Below are positions 15,673 to 24,861 of a DNA stretch of 64,000 nt, piece after piece (the first letter of the stretch is position 1; each line of letters begins with the position of its first letter). The stretch covers positions 1-64,000 of the forward strand of contig CAYXLI010000031.1 of the NCBI GenBank assembly GCA_964464925.1, written 5' to 3'. Both the position numbers and the translations under genes were made by a program. This DNA is from CAYXLI01 sp964464925. GTDB lineage: Bacteria; Acidobacteriota; Terriglobia; Bryobacterales; Bryobacteraceae. The notes below the pieces were generated by a model. That model made no database searches. It was not told the origin of the DNA and worked only from the letters and a program-made list of their open reading frames with translations.

Positions 15673-18600
15673 ATGAAAAAACTGCTTGCACTGAATCGCG
15701 GAGAGATCGCGATTCGAATCCTCAGAGCCGCCAATGAGCTTGGCCTTCGCACCGTCGCGGTCTATTCCCAGGAGGACCGGCTTAGCCTGCACCGGTTTAA
15801 AGCAGACGAGGCTTACCTGATCGGAGAAGGCAAGGGGCCCGTTCAGGCTTATCTCGACGTGGACGGGATCTTGGAACTGGCGAAATCAAAGCACGTGGAC
15901 GCTGTCCATCCGGGCTATGGGTTCCTTTCGGAAAATCCAGCCCTGCCGCGCGCCTGCGAGAAGCACGGCATCACGTTCATTGGCCCAAGTGCGGGGCTTC
16001 TGGAATTGCTGGGCGACAAAACCGCCGCCCGGAGGCTGGCAGAGAAAGCCGGGGTTCCCATCATCCCTGGAACCGAGCAGCCTGTTTCGGATGTCGCTGA
16101 GGCCCATGCCGTCGCGAAGAAGATCGGGTTCCCCCTCATTATCAAAGCGGCGTTCGGGGGCGGCGGCCGCGGGATGCGCGTGGTGGAGAATGCCGGAGAG
16201 TTCGCAGCCCGCTTAGAAGAAGCTCGCCAGGAAGCGGCTGCCGCGTTCGGAAACGATGCCGTGTTCCTGGAGCGCTACATTAAACGCGCCAAACATATCG
16301 AAGTGCAGATTCTGGGCGATCTTCACGGCAATATTATGCACCTGTATGAGCGGGACTGCTCCGTACAGCGAAGGCACCAGAAAGTTGTCGAGGTCGCGCC
16401 GGCCGTCGATCTGTCTCCGCGGATTCGCAGTGAATTGTGCGACGCCGCAGTCGCACTCGCGCGTGCCGCGAACTACTACAACGCCGGGACGGTGGAGTTT
16501 CTTGTCGACGTGGACAACGCCACATGGTACTTCATCGAAGTGAACCCGCGCGTGCAGGTGGAGCACACGGTGACCGAAATGGTTACGGGCATCGACGTGG
16601 TTCGTTCGCAGATTCAGATTGCACAAGGGTACGAGTTGCACGGGCCGGAGATGCATTTACCGGCGCAGGACAAAGTTCCTCTGCACGGATATGCGCTGCA
16701 GTGCCGTGTCACCACGGAAGATCCTTCGAAAAACTTCGCTCCCGACTACGGCAAGATTCAAACCTATCGCTCGCCTGCCGGTTTCGGTATTCGCCTGGAT
16801 GGAGCGTCCGCGTACGGCGGAGCGGTGATCACGCCATACTTCGATTCGCTACTCGTCAAAGTAACTGCCTGGGGCCAGGACTTCACGGAAGCATGCCAGC
16901 GTATGGATCGAGCGCTGCGCGAATTCCGCATACGCGGCGTCATGACGAACATCCCGTTCCTGGAGAACGTGGTGAACGACCCGTCGTTCCGCGCGGGCCA
17001 GGCGACTACGCGCTTCCTTGACGAGACGCCGGACCTCTTCTTCTTCGTGCCGCGCAAGAATCGGGCCACGAAACTGTTGACCTATCTGGGCGAAGTGATT
17101 GTCAACGGAAACAAAGAAGTCGCCGGCAAACCAAAACCCCCAACGTTTCGGCACGCGCCGGTTCCGGAGTTTATTCCGGGCGATCCGCCGCGCGGCACCA
17201 GGCAATTGCTCGACGAAATGGGTCCGGAAAAGTTCGCTGAGTGGACTCGTCAGCAAAAAAGATTACTGCTCACCGACACCACCTTTCGTGATGCTCACCA
17301 ATCGTTGATGGCGACGCGCATGCGCTCTTATGACATGCTGAAGATCGCCAACTTCGTTGCCCATCGGCTGCCAGATCTATACAGCCTGGAGATGTGGGGC
17401 GGCGCGACTTTCGACGTCGCTCTGCGATTCCTAGTTGAGGATCCGTGGGAGAGGCTGCAGCGTTTGCGCCAGGCAATTCCGAACATCTGCTTCCAGATGC
17501 TGCTGCGTGCGTCCAACGCGGTCGGCTATACGGCATATCCGGATAACGTAGTGGAAGCGTTCATCCGCGAAGCGGCGCTGCAAGGCATCGATATCTTCCG
17601 AATCTTCGACTCGCTGAACTGGCTTCCAAACATGCAGGTAGCTATGGAGGCGGCTCGCAAGACGGGCCGCATCTGTGAAGCGGCCATCTGCTACACGGGA
17701 GATATTCTCGATCCAAAGCGCGATAAGTATCCGCTGCAGTATTACGTCAAGATGGCAAAGGAACTGGAGCGCATGGGGGCGCATGTTCTAGCCATAAAAG
17801 ACATGGCGGGACTTGTGAGACCGTATGCCGCGGAAAAACTGGTGAGCACTCTGCGGCAGGAGATAGGATTGCCTATCCACTTCCATACGCACGACACCAG
17901 CGGGATCAACGCCAGTTCGATCCTCAAGGCATCTGAAGCCGGCGTCGATGTTGCCGATGGCGCAATCTCCGCGATGAGCGGAACTACCAGCCAACCGAAC
18001 TTAAACTCGATCGTGGCCGCACTGAATCATACTGAGCGCGATACGGGCCTGAATGTCGAGGCTCTGGATCGGTGCGCGGATTACTGGGAAACGGTTCGGA
18101 CGTACTATCTGCCGTTCGATAACGGACCGAAATCCGGCACTGCTGAAGTGTATCTACACGAAATGCCGGGCGGCCAGTACACGAATCTGAAGGAGCAAGC
18201 CGAGGCGATGGGGCTAGGGCCGCGGTGGCCGGAGGTAGCTCGTGCTTATGCCGAAGTGAACATGGCATTCGGAGACATCGTGAAGGTGACGCCGTCCAGC
18301 AAAGTGGTCGGTGACATGGCGATTTTTCTGGTGAGCCACGGCATCACAATGAAGGAAATCGAGCGGCTCGGGCCGAATCACAATCTGACCCTGCCGAATT
18401 CGGTCGCGGATATGTTCAGCGGTTCTCTTGGCGAGCCGGACGGCGGCTGGCCTAAGAAGCTTCAGGAAGTGATCTTGCGCGGGGGCAAGCCCCAGAAGGG
18501 ACGCCCGAGCGAGAATCTCCCCGCAGTGGATCTGGAGTCAACGGCGGATGACTTGGCGAAAAAAGTGGAGCACCAGGTTCCGCGCACGGACCTGATGAGC

Positions 18601-19113
18601 TACCTGATGTATCCCGAGGTATTTTTGAACTTCGACCAGTTGCGTGAGAAGTACGGGGACCTGAGCGTATTGCCGACGCCGCAGTTCTACTTCGGAATGG
18701 ATAAGGGCGAGGAGATCGGCGTAGATATAGAGACCGGCAAGACGTTGATCATCAAGTTCCTCACGGTGGGCGAGCCGCATCCGGAAGGCGAACGCACGGT
18801 GTTCTTCGAGTTGAACGGACAACCGCGCGAAGTCGTGATCCAGGACAAGTCACTTCGGCCCACAACCGAGCAGCGGGCAAAGGCGGATCCGTCGGTGCCC
18901 GGCCAAGTAGGTGCTCCGATCCCCGGCGCGATCACCAGCGTCGTAGTCAAGGAAGGCGATCACGTCGCCAAGGGTGACCGTCTGCTGGTGATGGAGGCGA
19001 TGAAGATGCAGACGACCGTGTATGCGCCGATCGACGGCGCGGTGAAGCAGAAACTCGTGTCCGTAGGACAGACGGTTGACGCGAAGGATCTGCTTCTCGT
19101 GATCGAGGCCTGA
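15673..19113 (+). CDS. pyc: Pyruvate carboxylase
   Basis: 1146 residues from ATG 15673, the usual full length of single-chain pyruvate carboxylase. A TTG start 15 bp upstream is possible but less likely. Biotin carboxylase domain, about 1-450: LALNRGEIAIRI, YGFLSENP, FGGGGRGMRVV, HIEVQILGD, EVNPRVQVEHTVTEM. Carboxyltransferase domain, about 530-830: LTDTTFRDAHQSLMATRMR and HFHTHDTSG. Biotin carrier domain at the C-terminus with MEAMKM (biotinyl lysine at about 1111). It converts pyruvate, bicarbonate and ATP to oxaloacetate (anaplerosis). Its stop codon directly abuts that of the convergent SMP-30 gene. Confidence 0.96.
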   Translation: MKKLLALNRGEIAIRILRAANELGLRTVAVYSQEDRLSLHRFKADEAYLIGEGKGPVQAYLDVDGILELAKSKHVDAVHPGYGFLSENPALPRACEKHGITFIGPSAGLLELLGDKTAARRLAEKAGVPIIPGTEQPVSDVAEAHAVAKKIGFPLIIKAAFGGGGRGMRVVENAGEFAARLEEARQEAAAAFGNDAVFLERYIKRAKHIEVQILGDLHGNIMHLYERDCSVQRRHQKVVEVAPAVDLSPRIRSELCDAAVALARAANYYNAGTVEFLVDVDNATWYFIEVNPRVQVEHTVTEMVTGIDVVRSQIQIAQGYELHGPEMHLPAQDKVPLHGYALQCRVTTEDPSKNFAPDYGKIQTYRSPAGFGIRLDGASAYGGAVITPYFDSLLVKVTAWGQDFTEACQRMDRALREFRIRGVMTNIPFLENVVNDPSFRAGQATTRFLDETPDLFFFVPRKNRATKLLTYLGEVIVNGNKEVAGKPKPPTFRHAPVPEFIPGDPPRGTRQLLDEMGPEKFAEWTRQQKRLLLTDTTFRDAHQSLMATRMRSYDMLKIANFVAHRLPDLYSLEMWGGATFDVALRFLVEDPWERLQRLRQAIPNICFQMLLRASNAVGYTAYPDNVVEAFIREAALQGIDIFRIFDSLNWLPNMQVAMEAARKTGRICEAAICYTGDILDPKRDKYPLQYYVKMAKELERMGAHVLAIKDMAGLVRPYAAEKLVSTLRQEIGLPIHFHTHDTSGINASSILKASEAGVDVADGAISAMSGTTSQPNLNSIVAALNHTERDTGLNVEALDRCADYWETVRTYYLPFDNGPKSGTAEVYLHEMPGGQYTNLKEQAEAMGLGPRWPEVARAYAEVNMAFGDIVKVTPSSKVVGDMAIFLVSHGITMKEIERLGPNHNLTLPNSVADMFSGSLGEPDGGWPKKLQEVILRGGKPQKGRPSENLPAVDLESTADDLAKKVEHQVPRTDLMSYLMYPEVFLNFDQLREKYGDLSVLPTPQFYFGMDKGEEIGVDIETGKTLIIKFLTVGEPHPEGERTVFFELNGQPREVVIQDKSLRPTTEQRAKADPSVPGQVGAPIPGAITSVVVKEGDHVAKGDRLLVMEAMKMQTTVYAPIDGAVKQKLVSVGQTVDAKDLLLVIEA

Positions 19114-20127
19114 TTACCAGCCTGCACCTTTTGTTGCCGTCTTAACGCGGCAGATGTACATATCCGCCGTGATGTACAAGGTAGAGCCGTCATCGCCCCA
19201 AGCGACGTTGGCGGTCTTTTCACCGGTCTCGATGCGGCCGAGGAGCTTTCCGTCCGGAGCATAAATGTAAATACCGCCCGGACCACTTGCGAAGAGATTG
19301 CCATCGCGGTCGATTTTCATGCCGTCCGGCAAACCAGGCAGTTTTTCGACAGACTCGGTCACATTGTTGAAGACAGTCCCAGGACCCAGTGTGCCATCGC
19401 TCTTCACAGGAAATTTCATCCAGATGGCGCGCTTCGGATCGGAATTGGCGACATAGAGCGTCTTCTCGTCGGGTGAAAAGGCGAGTCCATTTGGGCGTGA
19501 GAGTTCTTTCGTGAGCAGCGTCAGCTTTCCATCTTTGCCGAGCCGGTACACGCCGCAGAAATCGAGTTCGCGGCGCGAGTCGTCCCAATTTTTCGGAAGG
19601 CCGTAGGGCGGATCGGTGAAATACAGATCGCCATTCGATTTGTAGACGAGATCGTTGGGGCTGTTCAGGCGCTTCCCCATGTAGTTGTCCACCAACGTGC
19701 GCTTACCGCCGTTCTTTTCAAGGCGTGAGATGCGCCGGTCGCCGTGTTCGCAGGCGACCAGACGGCCCTCGCTGTCGATGGTTAGGCCATTAGACCCGGG
19801 CTCGGCTCCGTATTCGACGACGCCCGTGTAGCCGGAGGGCTTCATGTAGAGACTGGCGCCGGCGCCCTCTTTCCATTTCATAATCGAGTTCCGCGGGATA
19901 TCTGAAAACAGGAGATACCCACCATCCTTGACCCAGACCGGGCCCTCCGCCCATTCGAAGCCGGAGGAGAGGACTTCGATCTTGGCTTCTTTCGGGAGGA
20001 GCTTATCGAGCCGTGGATCGAGGCGATGGATCTTGCCGAGAATTGGGAAATTGAGGGTGTCTTGCGCGAGTACGAGATTGCTCATTGCGGCACACAGAGC
20101 CACGGAGATGCAGATCGACCGGGTCAT
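19114..20127 (-). CDS. SMP-30/gluconolactonase-like beta-propeller protein, secreted
   Basis: About 337 residues from ATG 20127, which opens a signal peptide (MTRSICISVALCAAMSNLVL). The frame extends 20 codons further upstream into the inverted-repeat element, an unlikely start. The six-bladed propeller shows FEWAEGPVWVKDGGYLLFSD with a metal-ligand Glu, EPGSNGLTIDSEGRLVACEH, NSPNDLVYKSNGDLYFTDPPYG, RPNGLAFSPDEKTLYVAN and LPDGMKIDRDGNLF. Family members hydrolyse sugar lactones or organophosphates using Ca or Zn in the periplasm; the substrate is not evident. No terminator separates it from pyc. Confidence 0.9.
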   Translation of the reverse strand: MTRSICISVALCAAMSNLVLAQDTLNFPILGKIHRLDPRLDKLLPKEAKIEVLSSGFEWAEGPVWVKDGGYLLFSDIPRNSIMKWKEGAGASLYMKPSGYTGVVEYGAEPGSNGLTIDSEGRLVACEHGDRRISRLEKNGGKRTLVDNYMGKRLNSPNDLVYKSNGDLYFTDPPYGLPKNWDDSRRELDFCGVYRLGKDGKLTLLTKELSRPNGLAFSPDEKTLYVANSDPKRAIWMKFPVKSDGTLGPGTVFNNVTESVEKLPGLPDGMKIDRDGNLFASGPGGIYIYAPDGKLLGRIETGEKTANVAWGDDGSTLYITADMYICRVKTATKGAGW

Positions 20128-20163
20128 GGAGCAACATTGTATCGCTTTCCCACCAGACAATTC

Positions 20164-20303
20164 CCAAGTCGGGGACAGCGACCTCAATTCCTCAGATTTC
20201 CCTGGGGATTGGTGAAAACCGCTACAATTCTCAGCAGCTAAACTACGGATAAAAAACGTGACCAGAAAATCCTTAGGAATTGAGGTCGCTGTCCCCGACT
20301 TGG
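20164..20303. repeat. 140-bp inverted-repeat element (REP pair or MITE)
   Basis: A 29-bp arm at 20164-20192, which includes CGGGGACAGCGACCTC, is repeated perfectly in inverted orientation at 20275-20303, with a central 82 bp that contains no gene. Similarity continues imperfectly about 10 bp inside each arm (CAGATTTCCCTGG against AAGGATTTTCTGG). Arms with GGGGACAGCGACC-type cores are common in bacterial REP elements moved by IS200-like (RAYT) transposases, or in MITEs. It sits between two divergent genes and could form a large cruciform in DNA or a hairpin in RNA. Confidence 0.75.
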
Positions 20304-20370
20304 AGGATTCCGGTAGACGACGGTCGTTTTGACACGCGTAACCAACCGGAGCTTGTGCCGTAATACAAAC

Positions 20371-22875
20371 ATGACCAGCCTCCTCCCGGATCTTCGATTC
20401 GCATTGCGCGGGATCCGGCGCAGCCCGCTGTTCGCGACCGTGGCGATCCTTTCACTCGCCCTAGGCATCGGCGCCAACACCGCCATCTTCACGCTGATGG
20501 ACCAACTCATGTTGCGTCTCCTGCCCGTGAAAGATCCCGACCAACTCGTAATGCTCTATCAACAGGGGGCTCACAACGGGAACAACATGGGCATGCGGAT
20601 GCATTCGTATCCGCTTTATCAGGACCTCCAGCAGAAAGCCGCGCCGTTCTCCGAAGTTCTCTGCCGCAGGCTCATCTCGACGTCCATCAGCGTCGACAAT
20701 CAAACCGAGCGCGTCGACGCCGAGATGGTCTCAGGCAACTACTTCTCTATGCTCGGTGTTCAGGCGGCAGCCGGAAGAGTCTTCAACTCACAGGAGGATG
20801 ACCGCGTTTACCAGGGCCATCCCGTCGTAGTGCTCAGCTACGATTACTGGGCCAGCCGGTTCGCCGGTGATCCGAAGGTGGTTGGCAAGAAAATCCTTGT
20901 GAACAATTACCCGATGACGATTGTAGGTGTTTCGGCTCCGGGTTTCTTCGGACTGGATCCCGCTCAATCGGCGCAGATCCGTGTTCCGATTCTGATGAAG
21001 CCGACGATGCTGCCGCAGTGGGAATGGCTCCACATGGACGACCGGCGCAGCCGTTGGGTGCAGGTCTTTGCACGGCTGAAACGCGGGTACACCATGGAAT
21101 CCGCTCAGGGTCCCACGCAAGGACTGTTCCACCAGATCCGCCAGTATGAGCAGACGCTGCCGGCAGCGAACAAATGGACCCCCTACATGCGGGACCAGTT
21201 CATGCGCGGCACGCTTCGAATTGAGCAGGCTGCCACAGGGTATTCTCAACTCCGCAATAATTTTTCCAAGGCCTTGATCGTCCTGATGTGCATGGTGGGC
21301 CTGGTCCTCCTGATTGCTTGCGCGAATGTTGCAAATCTCTTGATCGCCCGGGCGTTTGCACGGCAGAAGGAGATCGCAGTGCGCCTGTCCATTGGCGCAT
21401 CGCGCGGCCAACTCATCCGGCAGTTGCTGGTGGAGAGTATGGTTCTGTCACTCGTTGGCGGCATTGCAGGTGTGGTCCTGGCCGTGGCGCTCACGCGCGG
21501 ACTGCTGGCGTTAATCCCTTCAGACGGCAATCCGCTCCTGATTCGGCCCGAGCCCGACCTTCGCATCCTTGGCTTCACGATGGCGCTGACAATCCTCACC
21601 GGCATGGTGTTCGGCCTCGCCCCGGCGCTGAAAGCCAGCCAACCCGATTTGTGGAACACTCTGAAAGACGCTGTCGGCTCGATCGCAGGGTCTGGCGGAT
21701 CCCTCTTCTTGCGCAAGGGCCTGGTCACGGCCCAAGTCGTGCTCAGCTTTCTGCTTCTGTTCGGTGCGGGTTTGTTTGTGCGCAGTCTTCAGAATCTCAA
21801 GACGACGGACACTGGATTCCGCGATCCCGGCAATCTGATTACGTTTCAGATATCGCCGGCGCTCAACGGCTATGATGCGCCGCGAACGGTGCAATTTTAT
21901 AGCGAACTGCTCGACCGGCTTCGCGCGCTCCCAGGCGTAAAATCAGCAGCCCTGGCCTCTGTGGCACTCCTGGCAGGTGACGAATGGGACAGCACGACGG
22001 CTGTCGAAGGCCATACAGCGGCCGATGGCGAGGACATGCAGGCATTCATGAACTCGCTCTCCCCGGGCTATTTCGAGACGATGGGGATTCCGATTATGGA
22101 GGGCCGCGATTTCGACGCTCGCGACGTCAAAGAAAACGCCAAAGTGGCAATCGTGAACCGGCGCTTTGCGAAGCACTTTTTTGGCGATAAGAGCGCTGTC
22201 GGCCGGCATATCGGAAGAGGAGGCCAGCCCGGAACGAAGCTCGACACAGAGATCATTGGCGTGGTTGCCGATTCGCTGTACGAAGGCCCGCGCGAAGGCG
22301 TGCGCCGTCAGGTGTTCGTTCCCAACTGGGGCAAGGCCGGTGCGGCGTTCTACGTGCGCACAGCCCTGGATCCCAATTCGACTTACGCAGCCCTACGCGG
22401 CGAAGTAAAGAAGTTGGATGCGTCCATGCCCGTTTATGAGTTGAAGACTCTGGCCACGCAGTTGGACCAGACATTACTGACCGAACGCCTCATTGCACTC
22501 CTTTCGGCCGGCTTCGGTGCCCTCGCCACATTGCTCGCTGCGATTGGCCTGTATGGCGTCATGGCGTTCGTAGTAGCGCGCCGCACAAAGGAAATTGGCG
22601 TCCGTATGGCGCTCGGCGCAAAACCCGGCTCAGTGGTCTGGCTGGTCATGCGCGAAGTGCTGTTACTGCTCGGGATTGGGTTGGCGATTGCGTTGCCTGC
22701 GGCCTTCGGATTGGGCCGGCTCGTCGAGGCGCAGCTTTACAAGATCAAGGCGAGCGATCCGTGGATTGCTTGCGCGAGTATGATCGTCCTCATCTTTGTG
22801 GCTAGCGCCGCCGGTTGGATTCCCGCACAACGTGCAAGCCGAATTGATCCCATCATGGCCTTGCGCTGGGAATAG
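20371..22875 (+). CDS. ADOP-type ABC transporter permease (MacB/FtsX family)
   Basis: 834 residues from ATG 20371 (MTSLLPDLRFALRGIRRSP, then SLALGIGANTAIFTLMDQL), the standard beginning of acidobacterial duplicated orphan permeases. Architecture: MacB-like periplasmic domain, FtsX four-helix permease around 290-420, a second periplasmic domain, and a second FtsX domain at the C-terminus ending PAQRASRIDPIMALRWE. No ATPase gene is adjacent, as usual for this lineage-specific family. It is presumed to export peptides, lipids or drugs with a distant ATPase. The first 14 in-frame codons upstream overlap the repeat region and are not taken as coding. Confidence 0.95.
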   Translation: MTSLLPDLRFALRGIRRSPLFATVAILSLALGIGANTAIFTLMDQLMLRLLPVKDPDQLVMLYQQGAHNGNNMGMRMHSYPLYQDLQQKAAPFSEVLCRRLISTSISVDNQTERVDAEMVSGNYFSMLGVQAAAGRVFNSQEDDRVYQGHPVVVLSYDYWASRFAGDPKVVGKKILVNNYPMTIVGVSAPGFFGLDPAQSAQIRVPILMKPTMLPQWEWLHMDDRRSRWVQVFARLKRGYTMESAQGPTQGLFHQIRQYEQTLPAANKWTPYMRDQFMRGTLRIEQAATGYSQLRNNFSKALIVLMCMVGLVLLIACANVANLLIARAFARQKEIAVRLSIGASRGQLIRQLLVESMVLSLVGGIAGVVLAVALTRGLLALIPSDGNPLLIRPEPDLRILGFTMALTILTGMVFGLAPALKASQPDLWNTLKDAVGSIAGSGGSLFLRKGLVTAQVVLSFLLLFGAGLFVRSLQNLKTTDTGFRDPGNLITFQISPALNGYDAPRTVQFYSELLDRLRALPGVKSAALASVALLAGDEWDSTTAVEGHTAADGEDMQAFMNSLSPGYFETMGIPIMEGRDFDARDVKENAKVAIVNRRFAKHFFGDKSAVGRHIGRGGQPGTKLDTEIIGVVADSLYEGPREGVRRQVFVPNWGKAGAAFYVRTALDPNSTYAALRGEVKKLDASMPVYELKTLATQLDQTLLTERLIALLSAGFGALATLLAAIGLYGVMAFVVARRTKEIGVRMALGAKPGSVVWLVMREVLLLLGIGLAIALPAAFGLGRLVEAQLYKIKASDPWIACASMIVLIFVASAAGWIPAQRASRIDPIMALRWE

Positions 22876-22958
22876 CGATTACTCTGAGTCAACGTCCTCC
22901 GACGGCCGTGGCGGGCGGGACACTGAGCGATATATGATCGTTCGGACAGGAGTGATGC

Positions 22959-24041
22959 ATGAGTGAACTGACGCGAAGACACTTTGCACAGGCTGGAATC
23001 GGAGCGGCACTGCTCGTGCCTGGGGCGGCTCACGCTAAGCCGATCGAGCCCTTATCGCCGGGCATTAAGATTTCGATGCAGGTGAACGAGGATGTTCCGG
23101 CTGAAGACCTGACCTGGATCAAGCAGATGGGCGTCGAGTACTTGAACGTCCAAACGGGCAAGGGCCGTGCTACGTTGGACAACTTCCTCGATATTAAAAA
23201 GCGTGTCGAAGCGGCCGGGTTGAAGGTCTGGAACATCTCGAACAACGACAATCGGAATATCGAAGAAATCACGCTCGGCTTGAAAGGACGCGACGAGAAG
23301 ATCGCCTGGTTGAAGCAGTACATTCGCGATACCGGAAAGGCCGGTATCGGATACATCACGTACGCGCACATGGCGAACGGAATCTGGTCGAGCCCACAGG
23401 AGACGACACGGGCAGGCGGTGCCGCCCGCGCATTCCGGCTGGAGACCGCGAAGGGATTCTGGAACGGCAAAACGTATGAAGGTCCGTTGACGCACGGGCG
23501 GAAGTATTCGAAAGAAGAGCTGTGGGACAACTACACCTACTTCATCAGGCAGATCGCACCGGTCGCCGAGGAAGCAGGCGTACGAATCGGGATCCATCCC
23601 GATGATCCGCCGGTGCCGGAACTCGGCGGGATTCCTCGGCATATCTTCGGTACCTTCGACGGCTACGTCAAAGCGCTGGAAATTGCGAATTCCCCGGCAA
23701 TCGGCGTTTGTCTATGCTGCGGAACGTGGATGGAAGGCGGCAAGGCCACGGGTAAGGACGTGTTCGAGGCAGCCCGGGCGTTCGCAAAAATGGGCAAGCT
23801 TTGGAAGATCCATTTCCGCAACGTGACATCACCCATTCCGTACTTCGTCGAAACGTATATCGACAACGGCTATACCGATATGTACAAACTAATGCGCACA
23901 CTCGTCGACGCGGATTTTCGTGGGAATCTCATTGCGGATCACGTACCGGCAATGTCAGGCGGCAGGCACGCGGCATGGTCGTACAGTATGGGGTACATCC
24001 GGGCGCTGTACCAGGCCGCTCAAGAAGTCAAGAAGGGCTGA
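22959..24041 (+). CDS. Mannonate dehydratase-like (UxuA) TIM-barrel protein with Tat signal
   Basis: 360 residues. It has a twin-arginine signal (TRRHFAQAGIGAALLVPGAAHA), then a xylose-isomerase-like TIM barrel. GIHPDDPPVPELGGIPRHIF is the hallmark of UxuA-type mannonate dehydratases, and there is a metal-site-like segment IGVCLCCGTWMEGG and late DHVPAM. UxuA removes water from D-mannonate to give 2-keto-3-deoxygluconate. A Tat-exported version is typical of Acidobacteria and Planctomycetes, where the real substrate is unproven. It overlaps the convergent reductase gene by 14 bp. Confidence 0.8.
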   Translation: MSELTRRHFAQAGIGAALLVPGAAHAKPIEPLSPGIKISMQVNEDVPAEDLTWIKQMGVEYLNVQTGKGRATLDNFLDIKKRVEAAGLKVWNISNNDNRNIEEITLGLKGRDEKIAWLKQYIRDTGKAGIGYITYAHMANGIWSSPQETTRAGGAARAFRLETAKGFWNGKTYEGPLTHGRKYSKEELWDNYTYFIRQIAPVAEEAGVRIGIHPDDPPVPELGGIPRHIFGTFDGYVKALEIANSPAIGVCLCCGTWMEGGKATGKDVFEAARAFAKMGKLWKIHFRNVTSPIPYFVETYIDNGYTDMYKLMRTLVDADFRGNLIADHVPAMSGGRHAAWSYSMGYIRALYQAAQEVKKG

Positions 24042-24822
24042 GGCGTGCGATCAAATCTTCGTTGACCCGAGTGGGCAAGCCGTAGACACGACCGAGCTCC
24101 ACCAGGGTGCCATTGAGTGCGTCCAACTCGAGACGCTTGCCTTGTTCGCGATCCTGAAGCATGGATGTGCGTGTGCCAGGCGGGTACGATGCGAGGATCT
24201 CGAGAATCGGTTCGTTGTCCGAAAGTTTCGCGCCGTCCGCCTGCGCAATGGGGAGAGCTTCGGCGAGGATGCGCTCGGCCCATCCCCGGTAAAGCGGCTC
24301 TCTCAAAATCTCGAGGCCTCGGCCGGCCAGCGCAGTCAGCGGGTTTGACACGCAATTGTGCAGGCACTTACGCCATGCCGCGGTGTGGAAGTCTGGTTCG
24401 CGCCGTACCATGATCGGCGTATGCGCAAACCGATCCGCAAACAGGTTGGCAGAGGCATCGGACGGTACCGTGAAGTGCTCGCGGGGCGGCGTGAAGGCGC
24501 GACCGTTCTCCACATATACGTACGAAAGAACCGGAATCGCGGAATACGGGCGTACTCGATCTTCGTGATGCACTCCATTCTGGACGACGGCGATTGGGGC
24601 CTGCAGGTGCGGAAACCAAACGCTCGCAGAACTGGTCTGATGCACCTTCACGGTGAGTATGGCGAGATCGGCGCGCGGTGGATTTTGTATGTAGTAGCGG
24701 ATACCGAGCCCAGGATCCGGTGGCCGCTTCACGCAGAAAAAGACTTCGTGACCTGCGCCATGCAATTGTGTGGCAAGGTAGGAGCCGAGATTGCCGGCCC
24801 CGATGACGGCGATGCGAGGCAT
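24028..24822 (-). CDS. Ketopantoate reductase-like (PanE/ApbA) oxidoreductase
   Basis: 264 residues. Rossmann motif GAGNLGSYLATQLHGAGHEV at the N-terminus and the C-terminal PanE domain with WRKCLHNCVSNPLTALAGRG, which contains the catalytic-type Lys and the NPLTAL signature. PanE reduces 2-dehydropantoate to pantoate with NADPH in coenzyme A synthesis. Distant family members act on other 2-keto acids, and the protein is somewhat shorter than PanE (about 300). ATG 24822 is preferred; a TTG lies one codon upstream. It follows the CehA-like gene by about 40 bp on the same strand and may share its transcript. Confidence 0.86.
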   Translation of the reverse strand: MPRIAVIGAGNLGSYLATQLHGAGHEVFFCVKRPPDPGLGIRYYIQNPPRADLAILTVKVHQTSSASVWFPHLQAPIAVVQNGVHHEDRVRPYSAIPVLSYVYVENGRAFTPPREHFTVPSDASANLFADRFAHTPIMVRREPDFHTAAWRKCLHNCVSNPLTALAGRGLEILREPLYRGWAERILAEALPIAQADGAKLSDNEPILEILASYPPGTRTSMLQDREQGKRLELDALNGTLVELGRVYGLPTRVNEDLIARLSPS

Positions 24823-24861
24823 CAAAATAAATTCTACGGTCTCGCTTGAGACATCTCGCGG

